Of a stretch of 64,000 nt of DNA, positions 35,301 through 50,300 are shown one piece after another. How positions within the stretch are numbered: position 1 is the stretch's first letter; every line of letters begins with the position of its first letter. The stretch lies in contig OY754327.1 of assembly GCA_963573305.1 (NCBI GenBank), positions 53,994,244 to 54,058,243 of the forward strand, read 5' to 3'. The DNA comes from Pyrrhosoma nymphula. Its lineage: Eukaryota > Arthropoda > Insecta > Odonata > Coenagrionidae. The notes under the pieces were generated by a model, which saw only the letters and a list, made by a program, of their open reading frames with translations, made no database searches and had not been told where the DNA came from. The position numbers and the translations under genes are program-made.

Positions 35301-38300
35301 TGTGTTCATCTTGGATTTTTCCTTTCATAAATATGTACAGCTACATAAATGTTCACATACATTTCATCGTATGGCGGTTCTTTTCCAGTGACGTTCAAAA
35401 AGAGTTAAAAAAGGGTTCACACAAGGATGTTTATCAGACACAAGTTCATATGAAATACATTACCAAGCGTGAATAATGCTTAGTAGGAATTTGAGTGTCA
35501 CACACAAGCCGAAAATATGGAAACCAGAGATTCGCTGGCATGAATATAGCATAGAGTTTATTTTTTAGTAATATTTAAACTGAGATGAAAAAAACAAAAA
35601 ATATTTTTGTGAAATAATTAACAATCAGATGCTTTATACTAAGACAAATCCAGATAATTAGGTCATTATTTTTCATAGATACATTTAACCCAAAAACCTC
35701 AGTAACTGGCAATTCATTTTACAAGAAGTTCATATAAACAACAAAGAGTACATTGGCATAAACTGAGTTTTCATACAATGTTCATGCATCAGGCATGAAC
35801 AAATATCTTAATGTCACCATATTGCCTTTTGAGGTACAAAGTAAAATAAGTTTAACTTATATCCATCACATGCAGTTGGACTGTCATATGTCTTGGCTGT
35901 ATCTTTCTTGGAATTTTCCACAAGAAGACTAATAGCAAGTGTCCCTCTCTGTACCCCTAAAGCTCACCCTCATTCATGATAATTCTCCAAGGAATCACAG
36001 GAGAGGGAAGGGAATGATCAACAGACTCGGCTAGCAAGGTAAAGTGCATCATACAGCAGCAACAGACGTCACTTGATGGGGCAAGAGATTCACAGAGGTT
36101 TCTCAACAAAAAGGATAGTAAATATGCACAGTTGCACACATTTGGTGGATCAAACGCCTGGGCATTGCGTTCAGATTGGCCAACGTTTTGGAAGGTGAGG
36201 GCTACCAATTAAGAAGCAAACCAAACCACCTACTGAGGGCAAATTCCTACAGATACTGCATTAGAGTATCGGCATCTACGATTACCACTACTGTGCGTAA
36301 TTTTCTGCCTATGTCTAAGCCGATTAGCGGCTGTGGTTAAGGGAATTAGGGGTGGTAGGGTGTTCCAAGAGCGAAATTGTGACAAACTAGTTCAGCAGCA
36401 ATCCGTGCCAGCGAGCAAACTCTATATTTCCAATGCAAGGCACCGTGAGTGGTAGTATAAATATAATATACTATATAGTTGTATCATATATATATATAGA
36501 GTATCTCTATACTTATATATATAGATAATTTTACTTTACGATTACATTGGAGGCGATGTTAAGTCATCAACACGCCATATGTGACAGAGGTGACAAATCT
36601 CTGGGAAAAGAGAAAAGTCTTCACAGAGGTCATGCCAGGGAGAGTGCTGATAGTGGGTATTTCAATGAGGTTGATATAGACAAAGAGAGAGAGATAGAGA
36701 AAGGGGTGAGGTAATGGGATAGGCAGGAATACCAGGGTCTTTAAGGTCACCAGGTAATGTATATAAATATATAATATATCTATATAGCGGTCCATTCATG
36801 CCCAGTCAGTCAAAGTTGTGGTTTCCAGTGAATTATGATGTCATGGAAAGAGAAGGGTGGGGATCATTAAGGTGAAGGTGGCGGTAGGGTGGGGAAATGG
36901 CAAACATACTGACAAGCTTGCGATGTGTTAAATTACTCTAATATCTATGGTGAGTTCGATGACTACTCGTTTGTAACATTCCTTCTAGATCCACTTTTAA
37001 AGGTGTCGTTGGTGCTGATTAAAAAAAAATTAACTTTTTTAAAATACACATATTAATGTATTTATCATCAGTGTTTCCAGCAGCATTAGGTTTCATTTAG
37101 TATTCTCGCAGTTGATTTGCATTCTGATGAGGGGTTCGTGGTCGGTGACACACGCTCTTTTTTTAAATATTTGTTGCTCATCAGTACGAGTAGGCGTCAA
37201 TAAAAAAAAAAACTTTAAAAATTTGGTTAAATGTATGTTAGGCAGTTTATGGATTAACTGCACCATCTAAACTCCATTTTTTGGTTAAATATTAGTTTTA
37301 TTATCAGTGACTTTTATTTACCATGATACTATGATTGGGTGAATGAGGGGATCTGTGCATAAGAAAAAAATTTAAATATATTTTCATGCTTCTTTCCAAA
37401 CGCAATGCTGAAAGATATTTTTGAAGCAAGATAAAGTTGTTTGAAAAAATTTAGTAAAAATCCTCATGAGTGAGAAATTTTGCTTAAAAAAGAGAGCCCA
37501 AAACAAAAATTAAACAGTGACAAATATGAAGAAGAAGTCAAGCTCTGTGCACCGAAATTTACTGGTGCGACAGTGAGGTTTGGAAATTATATGTGCATTG
37601 AATTGACATGGAATCATGCTAAATGCTCATGTATTAGTTGGAAATAACTTTTAATGGACAAAACATGTTCATGGTTTTTAACGCATTCTTGAGTACCCAC
37701 CTTTTTTGTGAAAGAAGAATAATATCCGCTGACTTTGAACCAACCACTCAATGAAAAATAGAGAGGTAGAAAGATATAAAATATACAGAGGGCAGGCATT
37801 GCAAACCCCAAATAGTATGAGTGGGAATTCGTGTGAGTTGAAAACGACAGAAGAAAGGAATGAAGTGATACCTCAAAAGAAACAAAAACTCACAAGAATA
37901 AAAAAATATCATGCTAGGCATTGAATAGAGTAATCCGTGAAAGTTAGCACTATAGAACTGCATACAAAGTCATCAGAGGAAAGGAGACTTTTATGGATCA
38001 ACTTGTTATGATTTAATAAATTTTATCATCTAATATCTATATATTAAAGTAGGTATGCATAATATTGTTGTGTGCTGAATAGAACTATGCATTCTACTAT
38101 TAAATTATTCATCCTAATAATATATCTTGCAAGGGTTTAACGCTATAGGATGAAAAAATACTTTAACAATTAAAGAAAGGTAAGAATTTAAAATTTTCAC
38201 TTAAACGCAAAGAAGTTTGAACAAATTAAAAGTGTCTTTTATCGTGTGTACAGCCAAGGCCTGGAGTAATATCATTTGTATTAAAATCTTATATTTCACG

Positions 38301-41300
38301 TTAGAAGACACCACGCCGAAAAATGCACATAAACAGGACTTTCACAACTACTTACAAAAATTACGTAAAGCACTAGACATACGTATGCCAGGCCAACTAC
38401 GTGGGTGTGAAGCAAAAATGTATGGATCTTGGGCTTAATATATATATATAAATATATATTAAGGATAAATGCAATCAATTAACCAGTGATAAAAGTTGCA
38501 AAGTGGTAGCACAAGCGAAGAGACAAGCTTAAAAAGGTTGTTAGTAATAAAAATTTCATCGCATGCTTTTTACTGTAATTAGAAAAATAATGTTCTATTA
38601 AAAATTGCGTATTTATACTTTACCTGTTTTGATCAGTTTATCTTTAAAATGTTGCAGAAATATTAAAGGGACTTTAATATATGTAGTTTTAGCTTAATCA
38701 AAACCAATAGCGATAAAACTGGGAAAAAGCTGTACCTGGAAGACAGTCACTATGGCCCAGAGAAGGGAATCAAAGTTCTTTCTGTCGCAAGCAACCGATC
38801 CATCATCTGTTTTACTGCAGAATTTGCAACCAAACAGGTTCATCCCAAGTATACTATAAAAACAAAAAAACAGATAAAGGGTTTTTTATTCTTTTCATTA
38901 CACTTAACAAACGGTCACAGAATTGGAACAATGAAAATTTTGTGAGGTTTTCTTTTAGTTCACTTGTATTATCAGATAGAATAAAAAAACTTAATTCCTT
39001 CTCCTTTCCTTTTTTCATTAGTGATGATATAATTTGAATTAATTTTTTCCCCTTTTTCCGCCAAATAAGATCACATGATGAATCTGAGGGCATTTTGACT
39101 CGAGGGAGGCATCTTAAAAGGGGGTTGGTCAAGAGGATATCAGCATTCGGAAAGTAGAGACTCTGGACGGGCATAACTTTTCGTGTGATATAAATTGGCG
39201 AAGTGTGTGTAACCGCCATGCTTGCAAGCGTGTGACTCCCATCCCATCCCTCTCCCCCCCCCACTCCCATTTAAACTGTGGAGGGGAAGAAAGAGAGAGA
39301 GAGAAAGAATGAGAGAGAAGGGGCAAGAGAGCAGGAATCATTAGTTAACTTGCTGCTTTGAGTGCACTCTGCTGGCTCTTTGCAGAAGTAAGCGTGATAT
39401 ACAAAAGCAATCGCGTGGTCAGGTATGGGGAAAAAGCGTGTCATTCATTTTTTCTTTACTTCCCATGAGCTTACTCAGGGAATGAAGAGTTCATTCTCTA
39501 TTGCACGCCTGGGCTGTTCCCTTACAATGACAAAATAAAGGAATAAACGTTTTCCCCAGGGTACATTAGGCACTTGGCGGAGGCGTGATGTGAAGTGTGC
39601 AATCACTGCTATTAGCTTCATTTAATATGCGTTGGCATGCTTTATCATCTTGTCATTTATAAATGTGTGGACACGATGCATGATGAGCATGGGAGTGATG
39701 AATGTTTCTTTCTCATTTCACTTGCAGCGCAGCTGCTTTTTTCATGTTAATGTTTTAGGTGATTTGGTTTAAGTTTTAATTAAGTCACAGTTTGTTTGGT
39801 CTGCGTGGTTTTCGTCAATGCTTGTTTACACAAGTTGAAGTTATTTGATCAGAAATATCAGTTGTCATGGAATGCTGTTGTTAGTTATACGTTCATATTT
39901 TAGTACTAGAGTTTGACCAGCTGTATGAGCATAAAATAAGCAATCCACATTTCTGGTTCGCCAAGGTAATCGCTTACCTTCCAGTAGATCCCACATCTGC
40001 CAAATTCTATAGGAATGTATTATCTTCCTTGAGGGAGAAGAGACAAGAGGGAGGGATGGTTTGGGAGAGAAAAACATGACTCACACCACGAGCTCAGATG
40101 GCAAGGGCATCAGAATCATTGAAGAAACAGCACCACAATGGGACTGGATTGGCAACAGCTGGCACAATATCCAAGAAGTCGTTTGCAACCTTGAGCTTCA
40201 CCTTGAAGGCATGCAAGGGCTTCTGAAGTGAGGCACCAATGGTGTGTATGACATATATATATAAAATTAACAAATAGATGGAACCATATGTCTCAATAGC
40301 ACAGAAGAGAATTGAAGCCATCAGGTATTTGTAGTCCACTATTCTCTGAGATATTCTTAATGTTCACAGCAGAAACGACCTAATTTTGTGAGCGTACATA
40401 GTTATTAAATTCGTTCAAAATACTAATTTAAAAATGTGAGCTTTTTACCAAAGAGTAATTAAAATCTTGAGAGAATTTTTCCGCATTTAACTGACTGAGG
40501 CAATGCACATAGAATACAGTGACATGAAGCCAAATATTCCTATAGTTACTTGAGACGTCTGAGGATAGCCAACATTTTATGAGTAAGTAGTGTGTGCCAG
40601 TGTATATATGTATATGAGCACTAGTGCAGTTTGATGCAAAACTCAAATAACTTGCTATACACCACAAAGTAAGGAAATTGTGAAAAACTTTGCTGAGAAA
40701 TATTTTCCATTTTTATGAATGAATAGAAATGCTATAGCTCTGATTTGTCTAGTGACGCCACTGTTTTCTACCAATTAAAAACACACTGAATTCATCCAAT
40801 TTGCAAGCAACCATTCCATCTGACGATGGCTTCACTTCTCTTGCCGTTTATGTCTTTGTGCTCTGATGCTTCCATCTATCTTCATGTTTTAGCTACATGG
40901 TATCAGGGAGATGGTTGAGGTGTGACTACTCCCTATTCTGAGGTGGACAGAGAAAGAGAGCTAAAAATAAATGGATGGAAAGAAGTGGCCGATGATGATT
41001 GGTCAATTATGGGAAGGTAAATAAACCTGAGTGGATGACAAAACAGCCACATTGGAGGAGAAAAATGGGTGGATGAGGAGGACGGGAGAGAAATAGAGGA
41101 AGATTAGAGAAATATAGAAGGAAGGGTGAAAGGAAAGAGTTGAAGGGAATGAAAAGGAGGAGAAGCAGAATATATAATAGGCAGAAGAAGGACGAAAAAA
41201 GCTTTGGAGTTTAATAATGGTACATGGCATTAAGATAAACCACACACGAACCACAGGGGGCATGGAGAGAATGGAAAAGGAATTGAAGGAGAGAATGAAT

Positions 41301-44300
41301 GTGTACCACACATAAGGATGAGGGAATAAATCAACAATGGGAGAAGGTATGTTCTGGTATGAAGGGCGCTAAGTTTCTTAACGGATATTTTTTGGATAGA
41401 TTCTAATAAAGGAGGAATGCAGTCTGATATATTAACAGAACCATAACCAGGCACGGATAAGGGCGGCCCACAGCACAGATCTTTGGATTCATCATCTTTG
41501 CAACCACTCGCCTTCGGCAACATTGGGTCAGGTTGAAGGATATTGGGAAGGGGGTGGCTATATGCATAAAGTATGGTGGTGTGGGAGGAAAGGATGGGTT
41601 TATGGCCAGTGGTGCAGGTATGCAGGACTCAGGGATTTGGGAATGGACAGCAGAGCGAGACAGAGAGAGATAATATATATTTCTATATAGAGAGAGCGCT
41701 GTGATGCGCCCACATTTGTCACCCCTGTCACGCCATTCTACAGTATCCCTTATTCGCCTTCCCGGGTTTCATCTGGTGGAATCATGTTGGTCGACGGTCA
41801 ACGACGTATTCGACAGTAAATAAAGAGAAAGAAAGAGACCAGAGGGGAGCATAGAAAGAGAGAGAGAGATAGAGAAGGAGATACAGAAGGAATGGGTGGG
41901 AGATTTGAGGCGGAATGTGGTCAGAATCTAAGGACCTTAATTTCTTACGATAAAATTAGCACATATAATTCATTGTTTCTCCCTCAGTAATTGAGAGCTG
42001 TTTGCTGTGCACAGAAGAAAAAATAATTAATTTCATGGTAGGTCATTAGGAGAGGTGAGCACTAAATGCAAGTTTAACAAAACTTAGAACAACGTGTTTA
42101 GCTTGGGGCAACAGGAAGTTGCACATTGAGGAAATATAATATCAGGAAACATAACTTTGTGTATTCACTCAGTCAGGCTATAGGAGAGGGTATTAGAAAA
42201 GAAACAATGAGGCTAGAGTTTATTCCATTTTGTGGAGTAAGGAAAAGATCCTCAGGCATATACATTTATCTGCACGCTTATAGATAGCATTAATGGAGGT
42301 AATTCTGAATCAGGTGTTAAATTAAGGTTCAAAAAATATTTCTTGCAGCAGTTTTCATATAATTTTAACAAAATGCAACAATGGTTTGAGTTAGTGGGTA
42401 TTGGTACATAGTAAAATGGCAAAACAGTTACGTAATATATCAAAAGTTGAAGTTGCCTAGTAAAAAAAAGTAAATCATGATTTGCCAAGTTGTTTCCATT
42501 TTAATTTGAGTGGTAAAAAAGAATAATTTCTTAATGTAAGTACGTAACTTCTTTTGTCTAATGCATGGCAAGTTGTATTCTGTGGACAACAACAACTACT
42601 TTGTGACCAGCATACGTGTCATTTGTTCACTTTATGAGGAAGCCCAATATCACATTGGAGGTATATATTTGGTTCATTCATTTCTTCATAGAATGGTGAT
42701 TTTATATTGATATTAAAAGAATATTTTAGCAATTTTTTTCAATGATTTGCTAAAGTTTGTGTTCATGATAAAAATGAAAATATTTTTAAGGTTTATGAAG
42801 AATATAAAAGAGAATTATTTAGTTTCTAGTTTTAAACAAAGATTAAGTCAAATTTTATTCCAGGCACAAGCTAGCATTTTAGTTTCATGTCAACATTACC
42901 AATAGTTTTAAAGTAAATATTTTTTTATTACCTATCCTAAACAATAACGTACTAATATGAGCTTATTTATAGATTTAGTAAAGTAGGGTTGATTATTTAG
43001 GAAAAAAATTAAAAGTTGTGGGTAATTTGTGCAGTAATACCTATCATGGGTATTGTTGGACATCTTGAAATACTGTGAATGTGCAAAATTTATTATAAAC
43101 ATGAATACATATTTAGGCCTTAACCCAGTCTTATGAAAAAACACCAAATGCAACGTTGTTGGGTATATAAGAGGTGTCATAAAGATAAAGTTGAGAAAGA
43201 GTAACTGGAAGTGTGGGAAAATAGGGTGGTAAATGTGGCATGTAAAGCAAATATTGCAATCACATACATACTTAAGGTTTTTCAAAAAGAATACAATATA
43301 TCAAATATTACTTTCTCAAGTAGATAAGCCATCAAGATGAACATGTTTATGGTAAACTAGCAGACATGTACCTAACTAATAGCATCAATTTACATAGGTG
43401 AATTGAGACATAAAGATTTCAAATTAATATAAGTCAAGGTCATCTAATAAATTACCTCGAAACACAGTACATAAAAAGTTCTGTAGTTCTGCAGAAAAGT
43501 ATTATTTGCAGCATTTAAATCAGTAAAGCTTTGCTTGATTCTTAAAATTCATGTCAGGCCACAATATTGTTGATTGCATAATTAATTTAACTGCCCAAAT
43601 TTTAGTGAGAATGAAACATTGACAGTCCGTGGGAAAACAGTCTGACACAACGAATTCGATGGGTCGAGGAACCTTGATTTTGAAAAAGACAGGAAGAAGT
43701 GTAAAACTACATTAAAGAACCATAAAAAAGGGTTATATAGTGCTGAGATTTGATCAGTTTCTTTGAGAGGCAAAGGCCTTATGACACTGGTAAAGCAAGA
43801 GAGCTTAAGACTGTGGAACACTAAATTTAAACCTTCAGAACCAGGAAAAGTTCATGGAATAAAGGAGAAATTTCCACTCTGATTGAAAACAATTACAACA
43901 AGACTGTGACTTCCTGTATCTTGACCAAAAACCGAGAATGTTGCATGAGATAATGTTGGATAATAGCAATACAGGCTCCCTCCTCAGAGTATCAGTTTCA
44001 GTCAGCTTTCTCATGGGCATTTCCTCACCCCTAGCTCGTCGAACCATCGTATTCCCCATCTGGTGGCAACATCTAATTTCATGTCCTTTATGGCTCGTGT
44101 TAGTTTGTTTTTCTACATACCTGAAGATGAAGATGAATAGTATCAGGAGGGCAAAGAAGACAGCCACGTTATCCATGGTCCGGAGCATGACGAATAGCTG
44201 TCGCCTAAGATTAGGCATGAACCGAACCAACTTAAGGATCCTGAGGAGTCGGAAGGTACGAAGGACAGAGAGGCCGGAACTGCCACCCTTTTCACCAAGG

Positions 44301-47300
44301 AACGTCTGGCAGAGCTCGACAACACTACGCGAGCACGGAAGAACATGAAATATATTCCTCCGGTGTTGAGATAAAACTCTGAATGAAAATAATTTTGGAT
44401 TCCTTCGAACAGTAAGGAACTAGAGATAATTTTCAGAGGCCAAGAAGGAAAAGCATTTTTAACACTTGTACCACAAAAGCAGTTAAGAATGAAGCACTTG
44501 AGTACATAGACTACTAATAAACATTCACATTACTACTACTATAGATTCATAGAGCAAACAGAAAATGAAAACAACTAATGGGCCATCAAAACAAATGATT
44601 CAACTACATATTTACACAAATTACATTACATTTCAGAGTCAGGAAGTAAATAAAATGATTAATACAAAATATTTTATTACCAAAAATAGTAAAATCAAAT
44701 TATGTAGACTTTCCATATGATGTCACTTAACCCATTCAATGCTGACCTGTTGACATTACATTTATTCCCACGCTGAAGGGTTTTTTTCTTTTATTTATAT
44801 AAAACGAAAACACATCCAGCAAAGAACGAAACTCATCCACGTATGCCTAGAGCAAGCCTAAGACACGGAAGGAAGTTGCAAGTGTCAGCGCCGACGCTTG
44901 GGAACTGGGGAAAACTGATAAAAGTCAGGGACCGATGCCTTGAATTCAAGGCATCCGCACCTCTGGCTTGCACGGGATGCCTTGAATTCAAGGCATCCGC
45001 ATTGAATGGGTTAATCGCATCAATGCCCATTACCCTTATACAACACAGTAAATATTTTTGTAAAATTAACCTTGGTACATGAGTTTCATCTTGTGAAAGC
45101 TCATTTTCTGGCAAAAGCAGGAGTTACACATCAGCGAAAATTGGCGCTTATGAAGCACACCATTGCCAACCTACCCACATTTATGTCAACATAAAAATTG
45201 TTAGAATTCAGAGTCTGTACAATTCATTTGGCTTTACTTTTCCAAACTTGTCTGAGAAAAGAAGAAAACTATTCTTTGAAGATGGCAAAAATTGCCAAAA
45301 ACCATGTTGTGTATTGAAAAGTTAAATGGAAGTAACTCAGTTATTTCTGTTTGTTTTCTCTTTATCCAGACACATTAATGATGAAATCCATGCAACTAAC
45401 TAGTTCTCATTAATGTGAGCCAATGAAGTTTGAGAAGTTATCAGATGAGGCACTTAAAAATTCTGACAAAGATATATAAGAAAGATTACAAAAGGCAAGA
45501 GATAGCATTAAAGCCTTTGCACAAAAAAGCATAAATATGAGTTGAATATATAAGTAGTGATGAGATGAATTTTTTGGACAAAATTATTCATGTGGACTAT
45601 GCAGAAAACAGATAAACTGGAATAAGGTTTCATTTGAGTTTTGTAAGCATGTGATGACATATGCTGCATTAATGGCTTTGATGTCAGCAGATTTTTCTAA
45701 ATAGTTATGTACATGTTAATTAACAAAGTATGTAGAGATAGGCATTATTTTCAATAATGTTAAAATCAAGTACATACAATAATGTATGGGTCATCCATTT
45801 TCCCAGTCAGGCTCAAAGTCGTTTAAAGTACATATTCATTTGTTTCAAAATTCAATGACTCTCAATAACCATGATGGCCATTCCCAAGTGCATTGGAGAG
45901 AAAAATTTAGTGTAACACCACCTATATGCATGTAGGCACATTGAAAGATTTGACAATACCATACATACCTATATAAAAATTTGCATTTAATTCCAGTCAT
46001 GTCACAGAAATGATTCTCTTTTTAATTCCCTAAGATCCTAGTGAAAAATATCAGTGCTACTGTACTTCTATCAATTACTACTGTGACTCCTTCCTTTATT
46101 TACATGGATATAAAAACAGCAAAACTGATGATGGTGCACTGATGGTTTAATGCACATCAAGTTATCATAGGAATAGGTTATGAATACATAGAAGAAAATT
46201 ACTACATAAAGTTTTTAAAGAAAATGTAAAAGTCTCACCTTAGCACCACTATTACGCCATCAAAGACATTAAAGCCATTACTTATATATCCAAATGGCCC
46301 CTCAGCTGTGATCTTCAGCATCATTTCCACAGCAAATATCACCGAGAAGATAATGTTGCTAATCTCCACTGCTACAGTCAGTTCCTCTGGCTATTGAAAA
46401 TGTGAGAATAGTATCTTTCTTTCAAAATCAACTTGCTCAAAGCAAAAAAAATATACACTTAACACGTTCAATGCGGGTGCCATTCTGGAACAGTGGTGTT
46501 GGGGGTAATAGCCACATGGCCACCATTCAGGAACGGGGGCTGGTCATTTAAATGGATAGTCATAAAAACTGGTTCCGCTTGGAAAAAATTCTTTCCATAT
46601 CACACACGCGTTGAATGTGTTAAATACTTGCTAGTACATTTATGTAGAAATAATAAATACATGCAATATATGCATTTATAATTATTCATTCGCTCATCAA
46701 ATGCATTAAAATTTGGCTAGTAGATTGCATTGCATTGTATAGATATGCATTGATTGCTGTGATGGGAGATTTGGGTAAAATATTGCAAAGATGTACAATC
46801 AATTAAAACTGAATATAAAATGAAACCGTACAACAGGTCATTATAGATTTTTTTTCTTATATATCTTCTGATCAACAGTTGTGAAGTAAAAATGCGAATT
46901 GAAAACATGAATAAAAATATTTTGTTCTGGAATAGAAAAACATTCTCTTAGATGAAAAACGTTGAGCTATCATTTCTGTTTTGCAAAGAAACTTCAGTAA
47001 AAATTTAACAATTTTTAAGATATTTTAAAAACTTGAACATTTTCAATTGATTTCTCAGCACCTCTGTTGAAGATCAGTTTCAGGTTGGTGTAAAATTCTT
47101 TGGTTTCATGATTTGATTGCCAAATATGAACTCTTGGGGAATGATTGAAGTTATTACATGAGTGCACACTCTTTCACTTAGACATGCAAAGGCAATGAAA
47201 CACTAAGTTCTGCTGAAGGAGAATTTAATTTTATAGTCTCTGTTTTCAGTCTGGTTGTATTATTCAGATCTGGTTTACTACATATGTGAATGCAGGAAAT

Positions 47301-50300
47301 AGCCTTTGAGGTGGCCTGCTCATTTGAAGAATTAAACAGAAGTTGGTTAGAGATGGGAGAAGCAGAGTACCTAGGAGTTTTAGATTGTATGAACAAAGGC
47401 AAAAAGTATTTAAAGTTTATGAGAAACTTAGCAGTGGTAAGGTAGACAAGTAAGGGAATGTTGAAAGATCAAACTAAACTAGAATATTGGAAAAAGGAAT
47501 GCCCATAAAAAAATAAAGATAAATATTAGAAAATGATGGTGGCACATACAAAGACATAAAAAGGCTGAGGCAAAAAGAGCAAGTGTCCAATTTTAATTAG
47601 GAATTTTATATGTAAAATATCTCCTATAACTGACCAAGACCTCTAAAATAAACTTAATAAATTCAAATACATCTGTGGGACGGTTCACAGAACCCTAAAA
47701 TATAAAAAAAAAGAAACTACAATGAAGTTTCACAAATCAATGGCAGTTCTTGTAGTACAGTGGGATAGTGAGACATGGGTTCTTTCATAGAAAGACAAGA
47801 AGAACATCACATCAGTAGATAATAAGATTCCTAAGAACAGTGGGAGATTGCACATTATAAAAAACATCAGGATAACAATCATTATCATAAGAGGAAGGTT
47901 AAACATTTTTAATTTATAAGAAAAAAATCATAGAATACAAAGTCAAATGGTGCAACCATTTAGTTATTCAGCAGATTCGTCTCCCCAGAATTTCCATGTG
48001 GGTCCAAAGAGGTGCACTTGCACCCCTTTGCACCCCCTGCCTCATGGGAAATCGGAAAATATTGGGTACATTGTTCAACTTTTGTAATCTGAAATAGGAA
48101 TCTCTCTCAATTATCGACTTTTTAAAAGAAAATGGATGTGGCCCTGAAAAATCTTTTGTGCTTTTTGTTGGGAGTGAACCAGTTTGTGAAACCCTCTTTT
48201 CGTTGGCCATGAGCTGCCACTGCCACTGCCACTTCCTTCTCTAAATTCTTCTCCTATTGTTCTTCAGCCAAGGCTAAGATGGTTTGGGGAAGAAACTATA
48301 CAGCCTAACCCATAAAGTGAAGAACAAGAAGACATGCTCTTCATTCCTGGAGAAGTATGAATAGCACTTGTTTCCCCTCTCCCACTGTTATATATTCGGC
48401 CCTGCAGGCACACAGTTCTCAAACTCATTGTATCCAATTAAAAAAAAATATTTGGAATGTGGAACATCGGCTTTAGTTAACCCTTTTGCTGAAATGTTCG
48501 TATACATCTGAATGAATATTTTCACCCCCTGACTGGGGACTGAGTAACACTTTTCCCCAAAGCTAAAAAAATATTTTCCCTCTTCTGCAGATATCGAGAC
48601 TAGGTATTGTATCTAAATGGTTAAATATACTTTCAATGTAACAGTAGTTATAAAATAATTTTACAATTTATTTGTAAAGCAATGCAAGTTATTTTATATT
48701 TAACAAAAGAATAGAACATATTTTTTTTGTTGGATACTTGATATTTATTGTGAATGAAACCAGTAACCCTTTAATGTAGTGAAATGGTTACCCATAGAGA
48801 AAATAGATATCTAGAGACATCTACATCTATCTAAAAGATATCTACTGATGAATTATCATCAAATAGACATCTAATGTATATACCATAGAATTTATTTTGA
48901 TTGATAGCATATCATCTGATGTCCTTCTACTGTGGAGAATGCAAACTGATGTTTCTAATTAAAGGAATATATTCTATCTTGTCTTCTTTGGATATTTAAA
49001 TCTTTCCTAAACTTATCTACCAGTAGATGAACTACAACTAGATTGCATATACTTTTAGGATTGCTGATATATTATCTGACGTTCATCTACTGTGAAAAAC
49101 ACACACAATAATTACTCAATAATTGAATATCGTAAAACTCGTCTTCTATGAATATCCATATTTGCTCTACTGGTAATTGCCTTAATTATACCTACTAGCC
49201 TACCAGTATATGAACTACAACTGCACATGTTATAGCTAAAACATACGTTTTACCAAGATTGTGCGCATATCTATCATATCTGACGTTCATCTACTACATT
49301 GAGAAACGCACACAAGAAAAAAGTCTCTAATAAAAAAAGGAATGTGTTTTCATATCAAAGGAATGAATTAATAAAGCTCACCTGATTGTGATACTCGATC
49401 CCCATGCTCAAGGTGTTGATGAGGATAGCCACGAGGATCCCCTGCTGGAAGTACTTGTGCTCCACCAGCTTCCTGACCGTAAGCTGTATCTTCTTGAGTC
49501 CCGAGGAGCAGCAGTTCCTCCTCTTCTTGCGCTTCTGGTGGTGGTGGTGATCGTAGCAGTGACGGTAGTGGTGTTGGTGTGGCCTCCGGGCGTCGTCGAA
49601 CCCATCAAAATCGTCCTCGCTGTCCTCGTCGTCATCTTCCTCCTCTTCGCTGTAATCCTCGTCGTACGATTCGCTCGTCCAGTCGCTCGAGTCTTCTCCG
49701 TCCTCGTCGTCCTCCGAGTAATCCGAATCCGTGTACTCGTCCTCCGAGTCCTCGTAGTCGAACTCGTCCTGCTCCCCTGCGCCATCCTCTGCCCCTCCGC
49801 TGTTCCTCAAGGCGATGGCCAGCGCGGGGGCAGAGACGTGCCTCTTCTCCCCCTTGCTCAGCGAAGAGAAGAAGGTGTGCACGCTGGCGGTGTCCAGGGC
49901 CAGCTGGGTGGGCAGGGCCGCGCTCAGGGCGCCGCTTAAGGCCAAAAGTTCCTGGCAGGTCATGGAAGTCGGCCGGGAGCCGTATGCGGGGGCGATGGCC
50001 GGGGATGCGTCGGAAGACGGACCCTGAAATTATTATTTTGCATACAGTGTTGGGTAAATTCAAGGACCGGCTGGAATTGCCGCGCTGTAACTTACCCGGA
50101 GGTGGATAAACCAGCCCTTAGATGGCTGGAGCAGTAATTGTGGGTAATTGAGTGCATATTTAAATAATTTTTAAGTAGTTCGAAAAAAAAACTTGGACCA
50201 CATTTCACTCATTTATATTCATGGACGACATGTAAATGTTTATGCGTTGGAAGCTTTAAATTTATGTTAACTTCCATTTTTGCGTAGCCGAAGCAGATAG

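Noticed and set aside
43938..44348. 136-codon plus-strand frame opposite exon G
   Set aside because: Antisense of the S4-S5 exon; no independent support.
49388..50109. Plus-strand 183- and 176-codon frames opposite exon E
   Set aside because: Antisense shadows of the acidic/His-rich coding tract.
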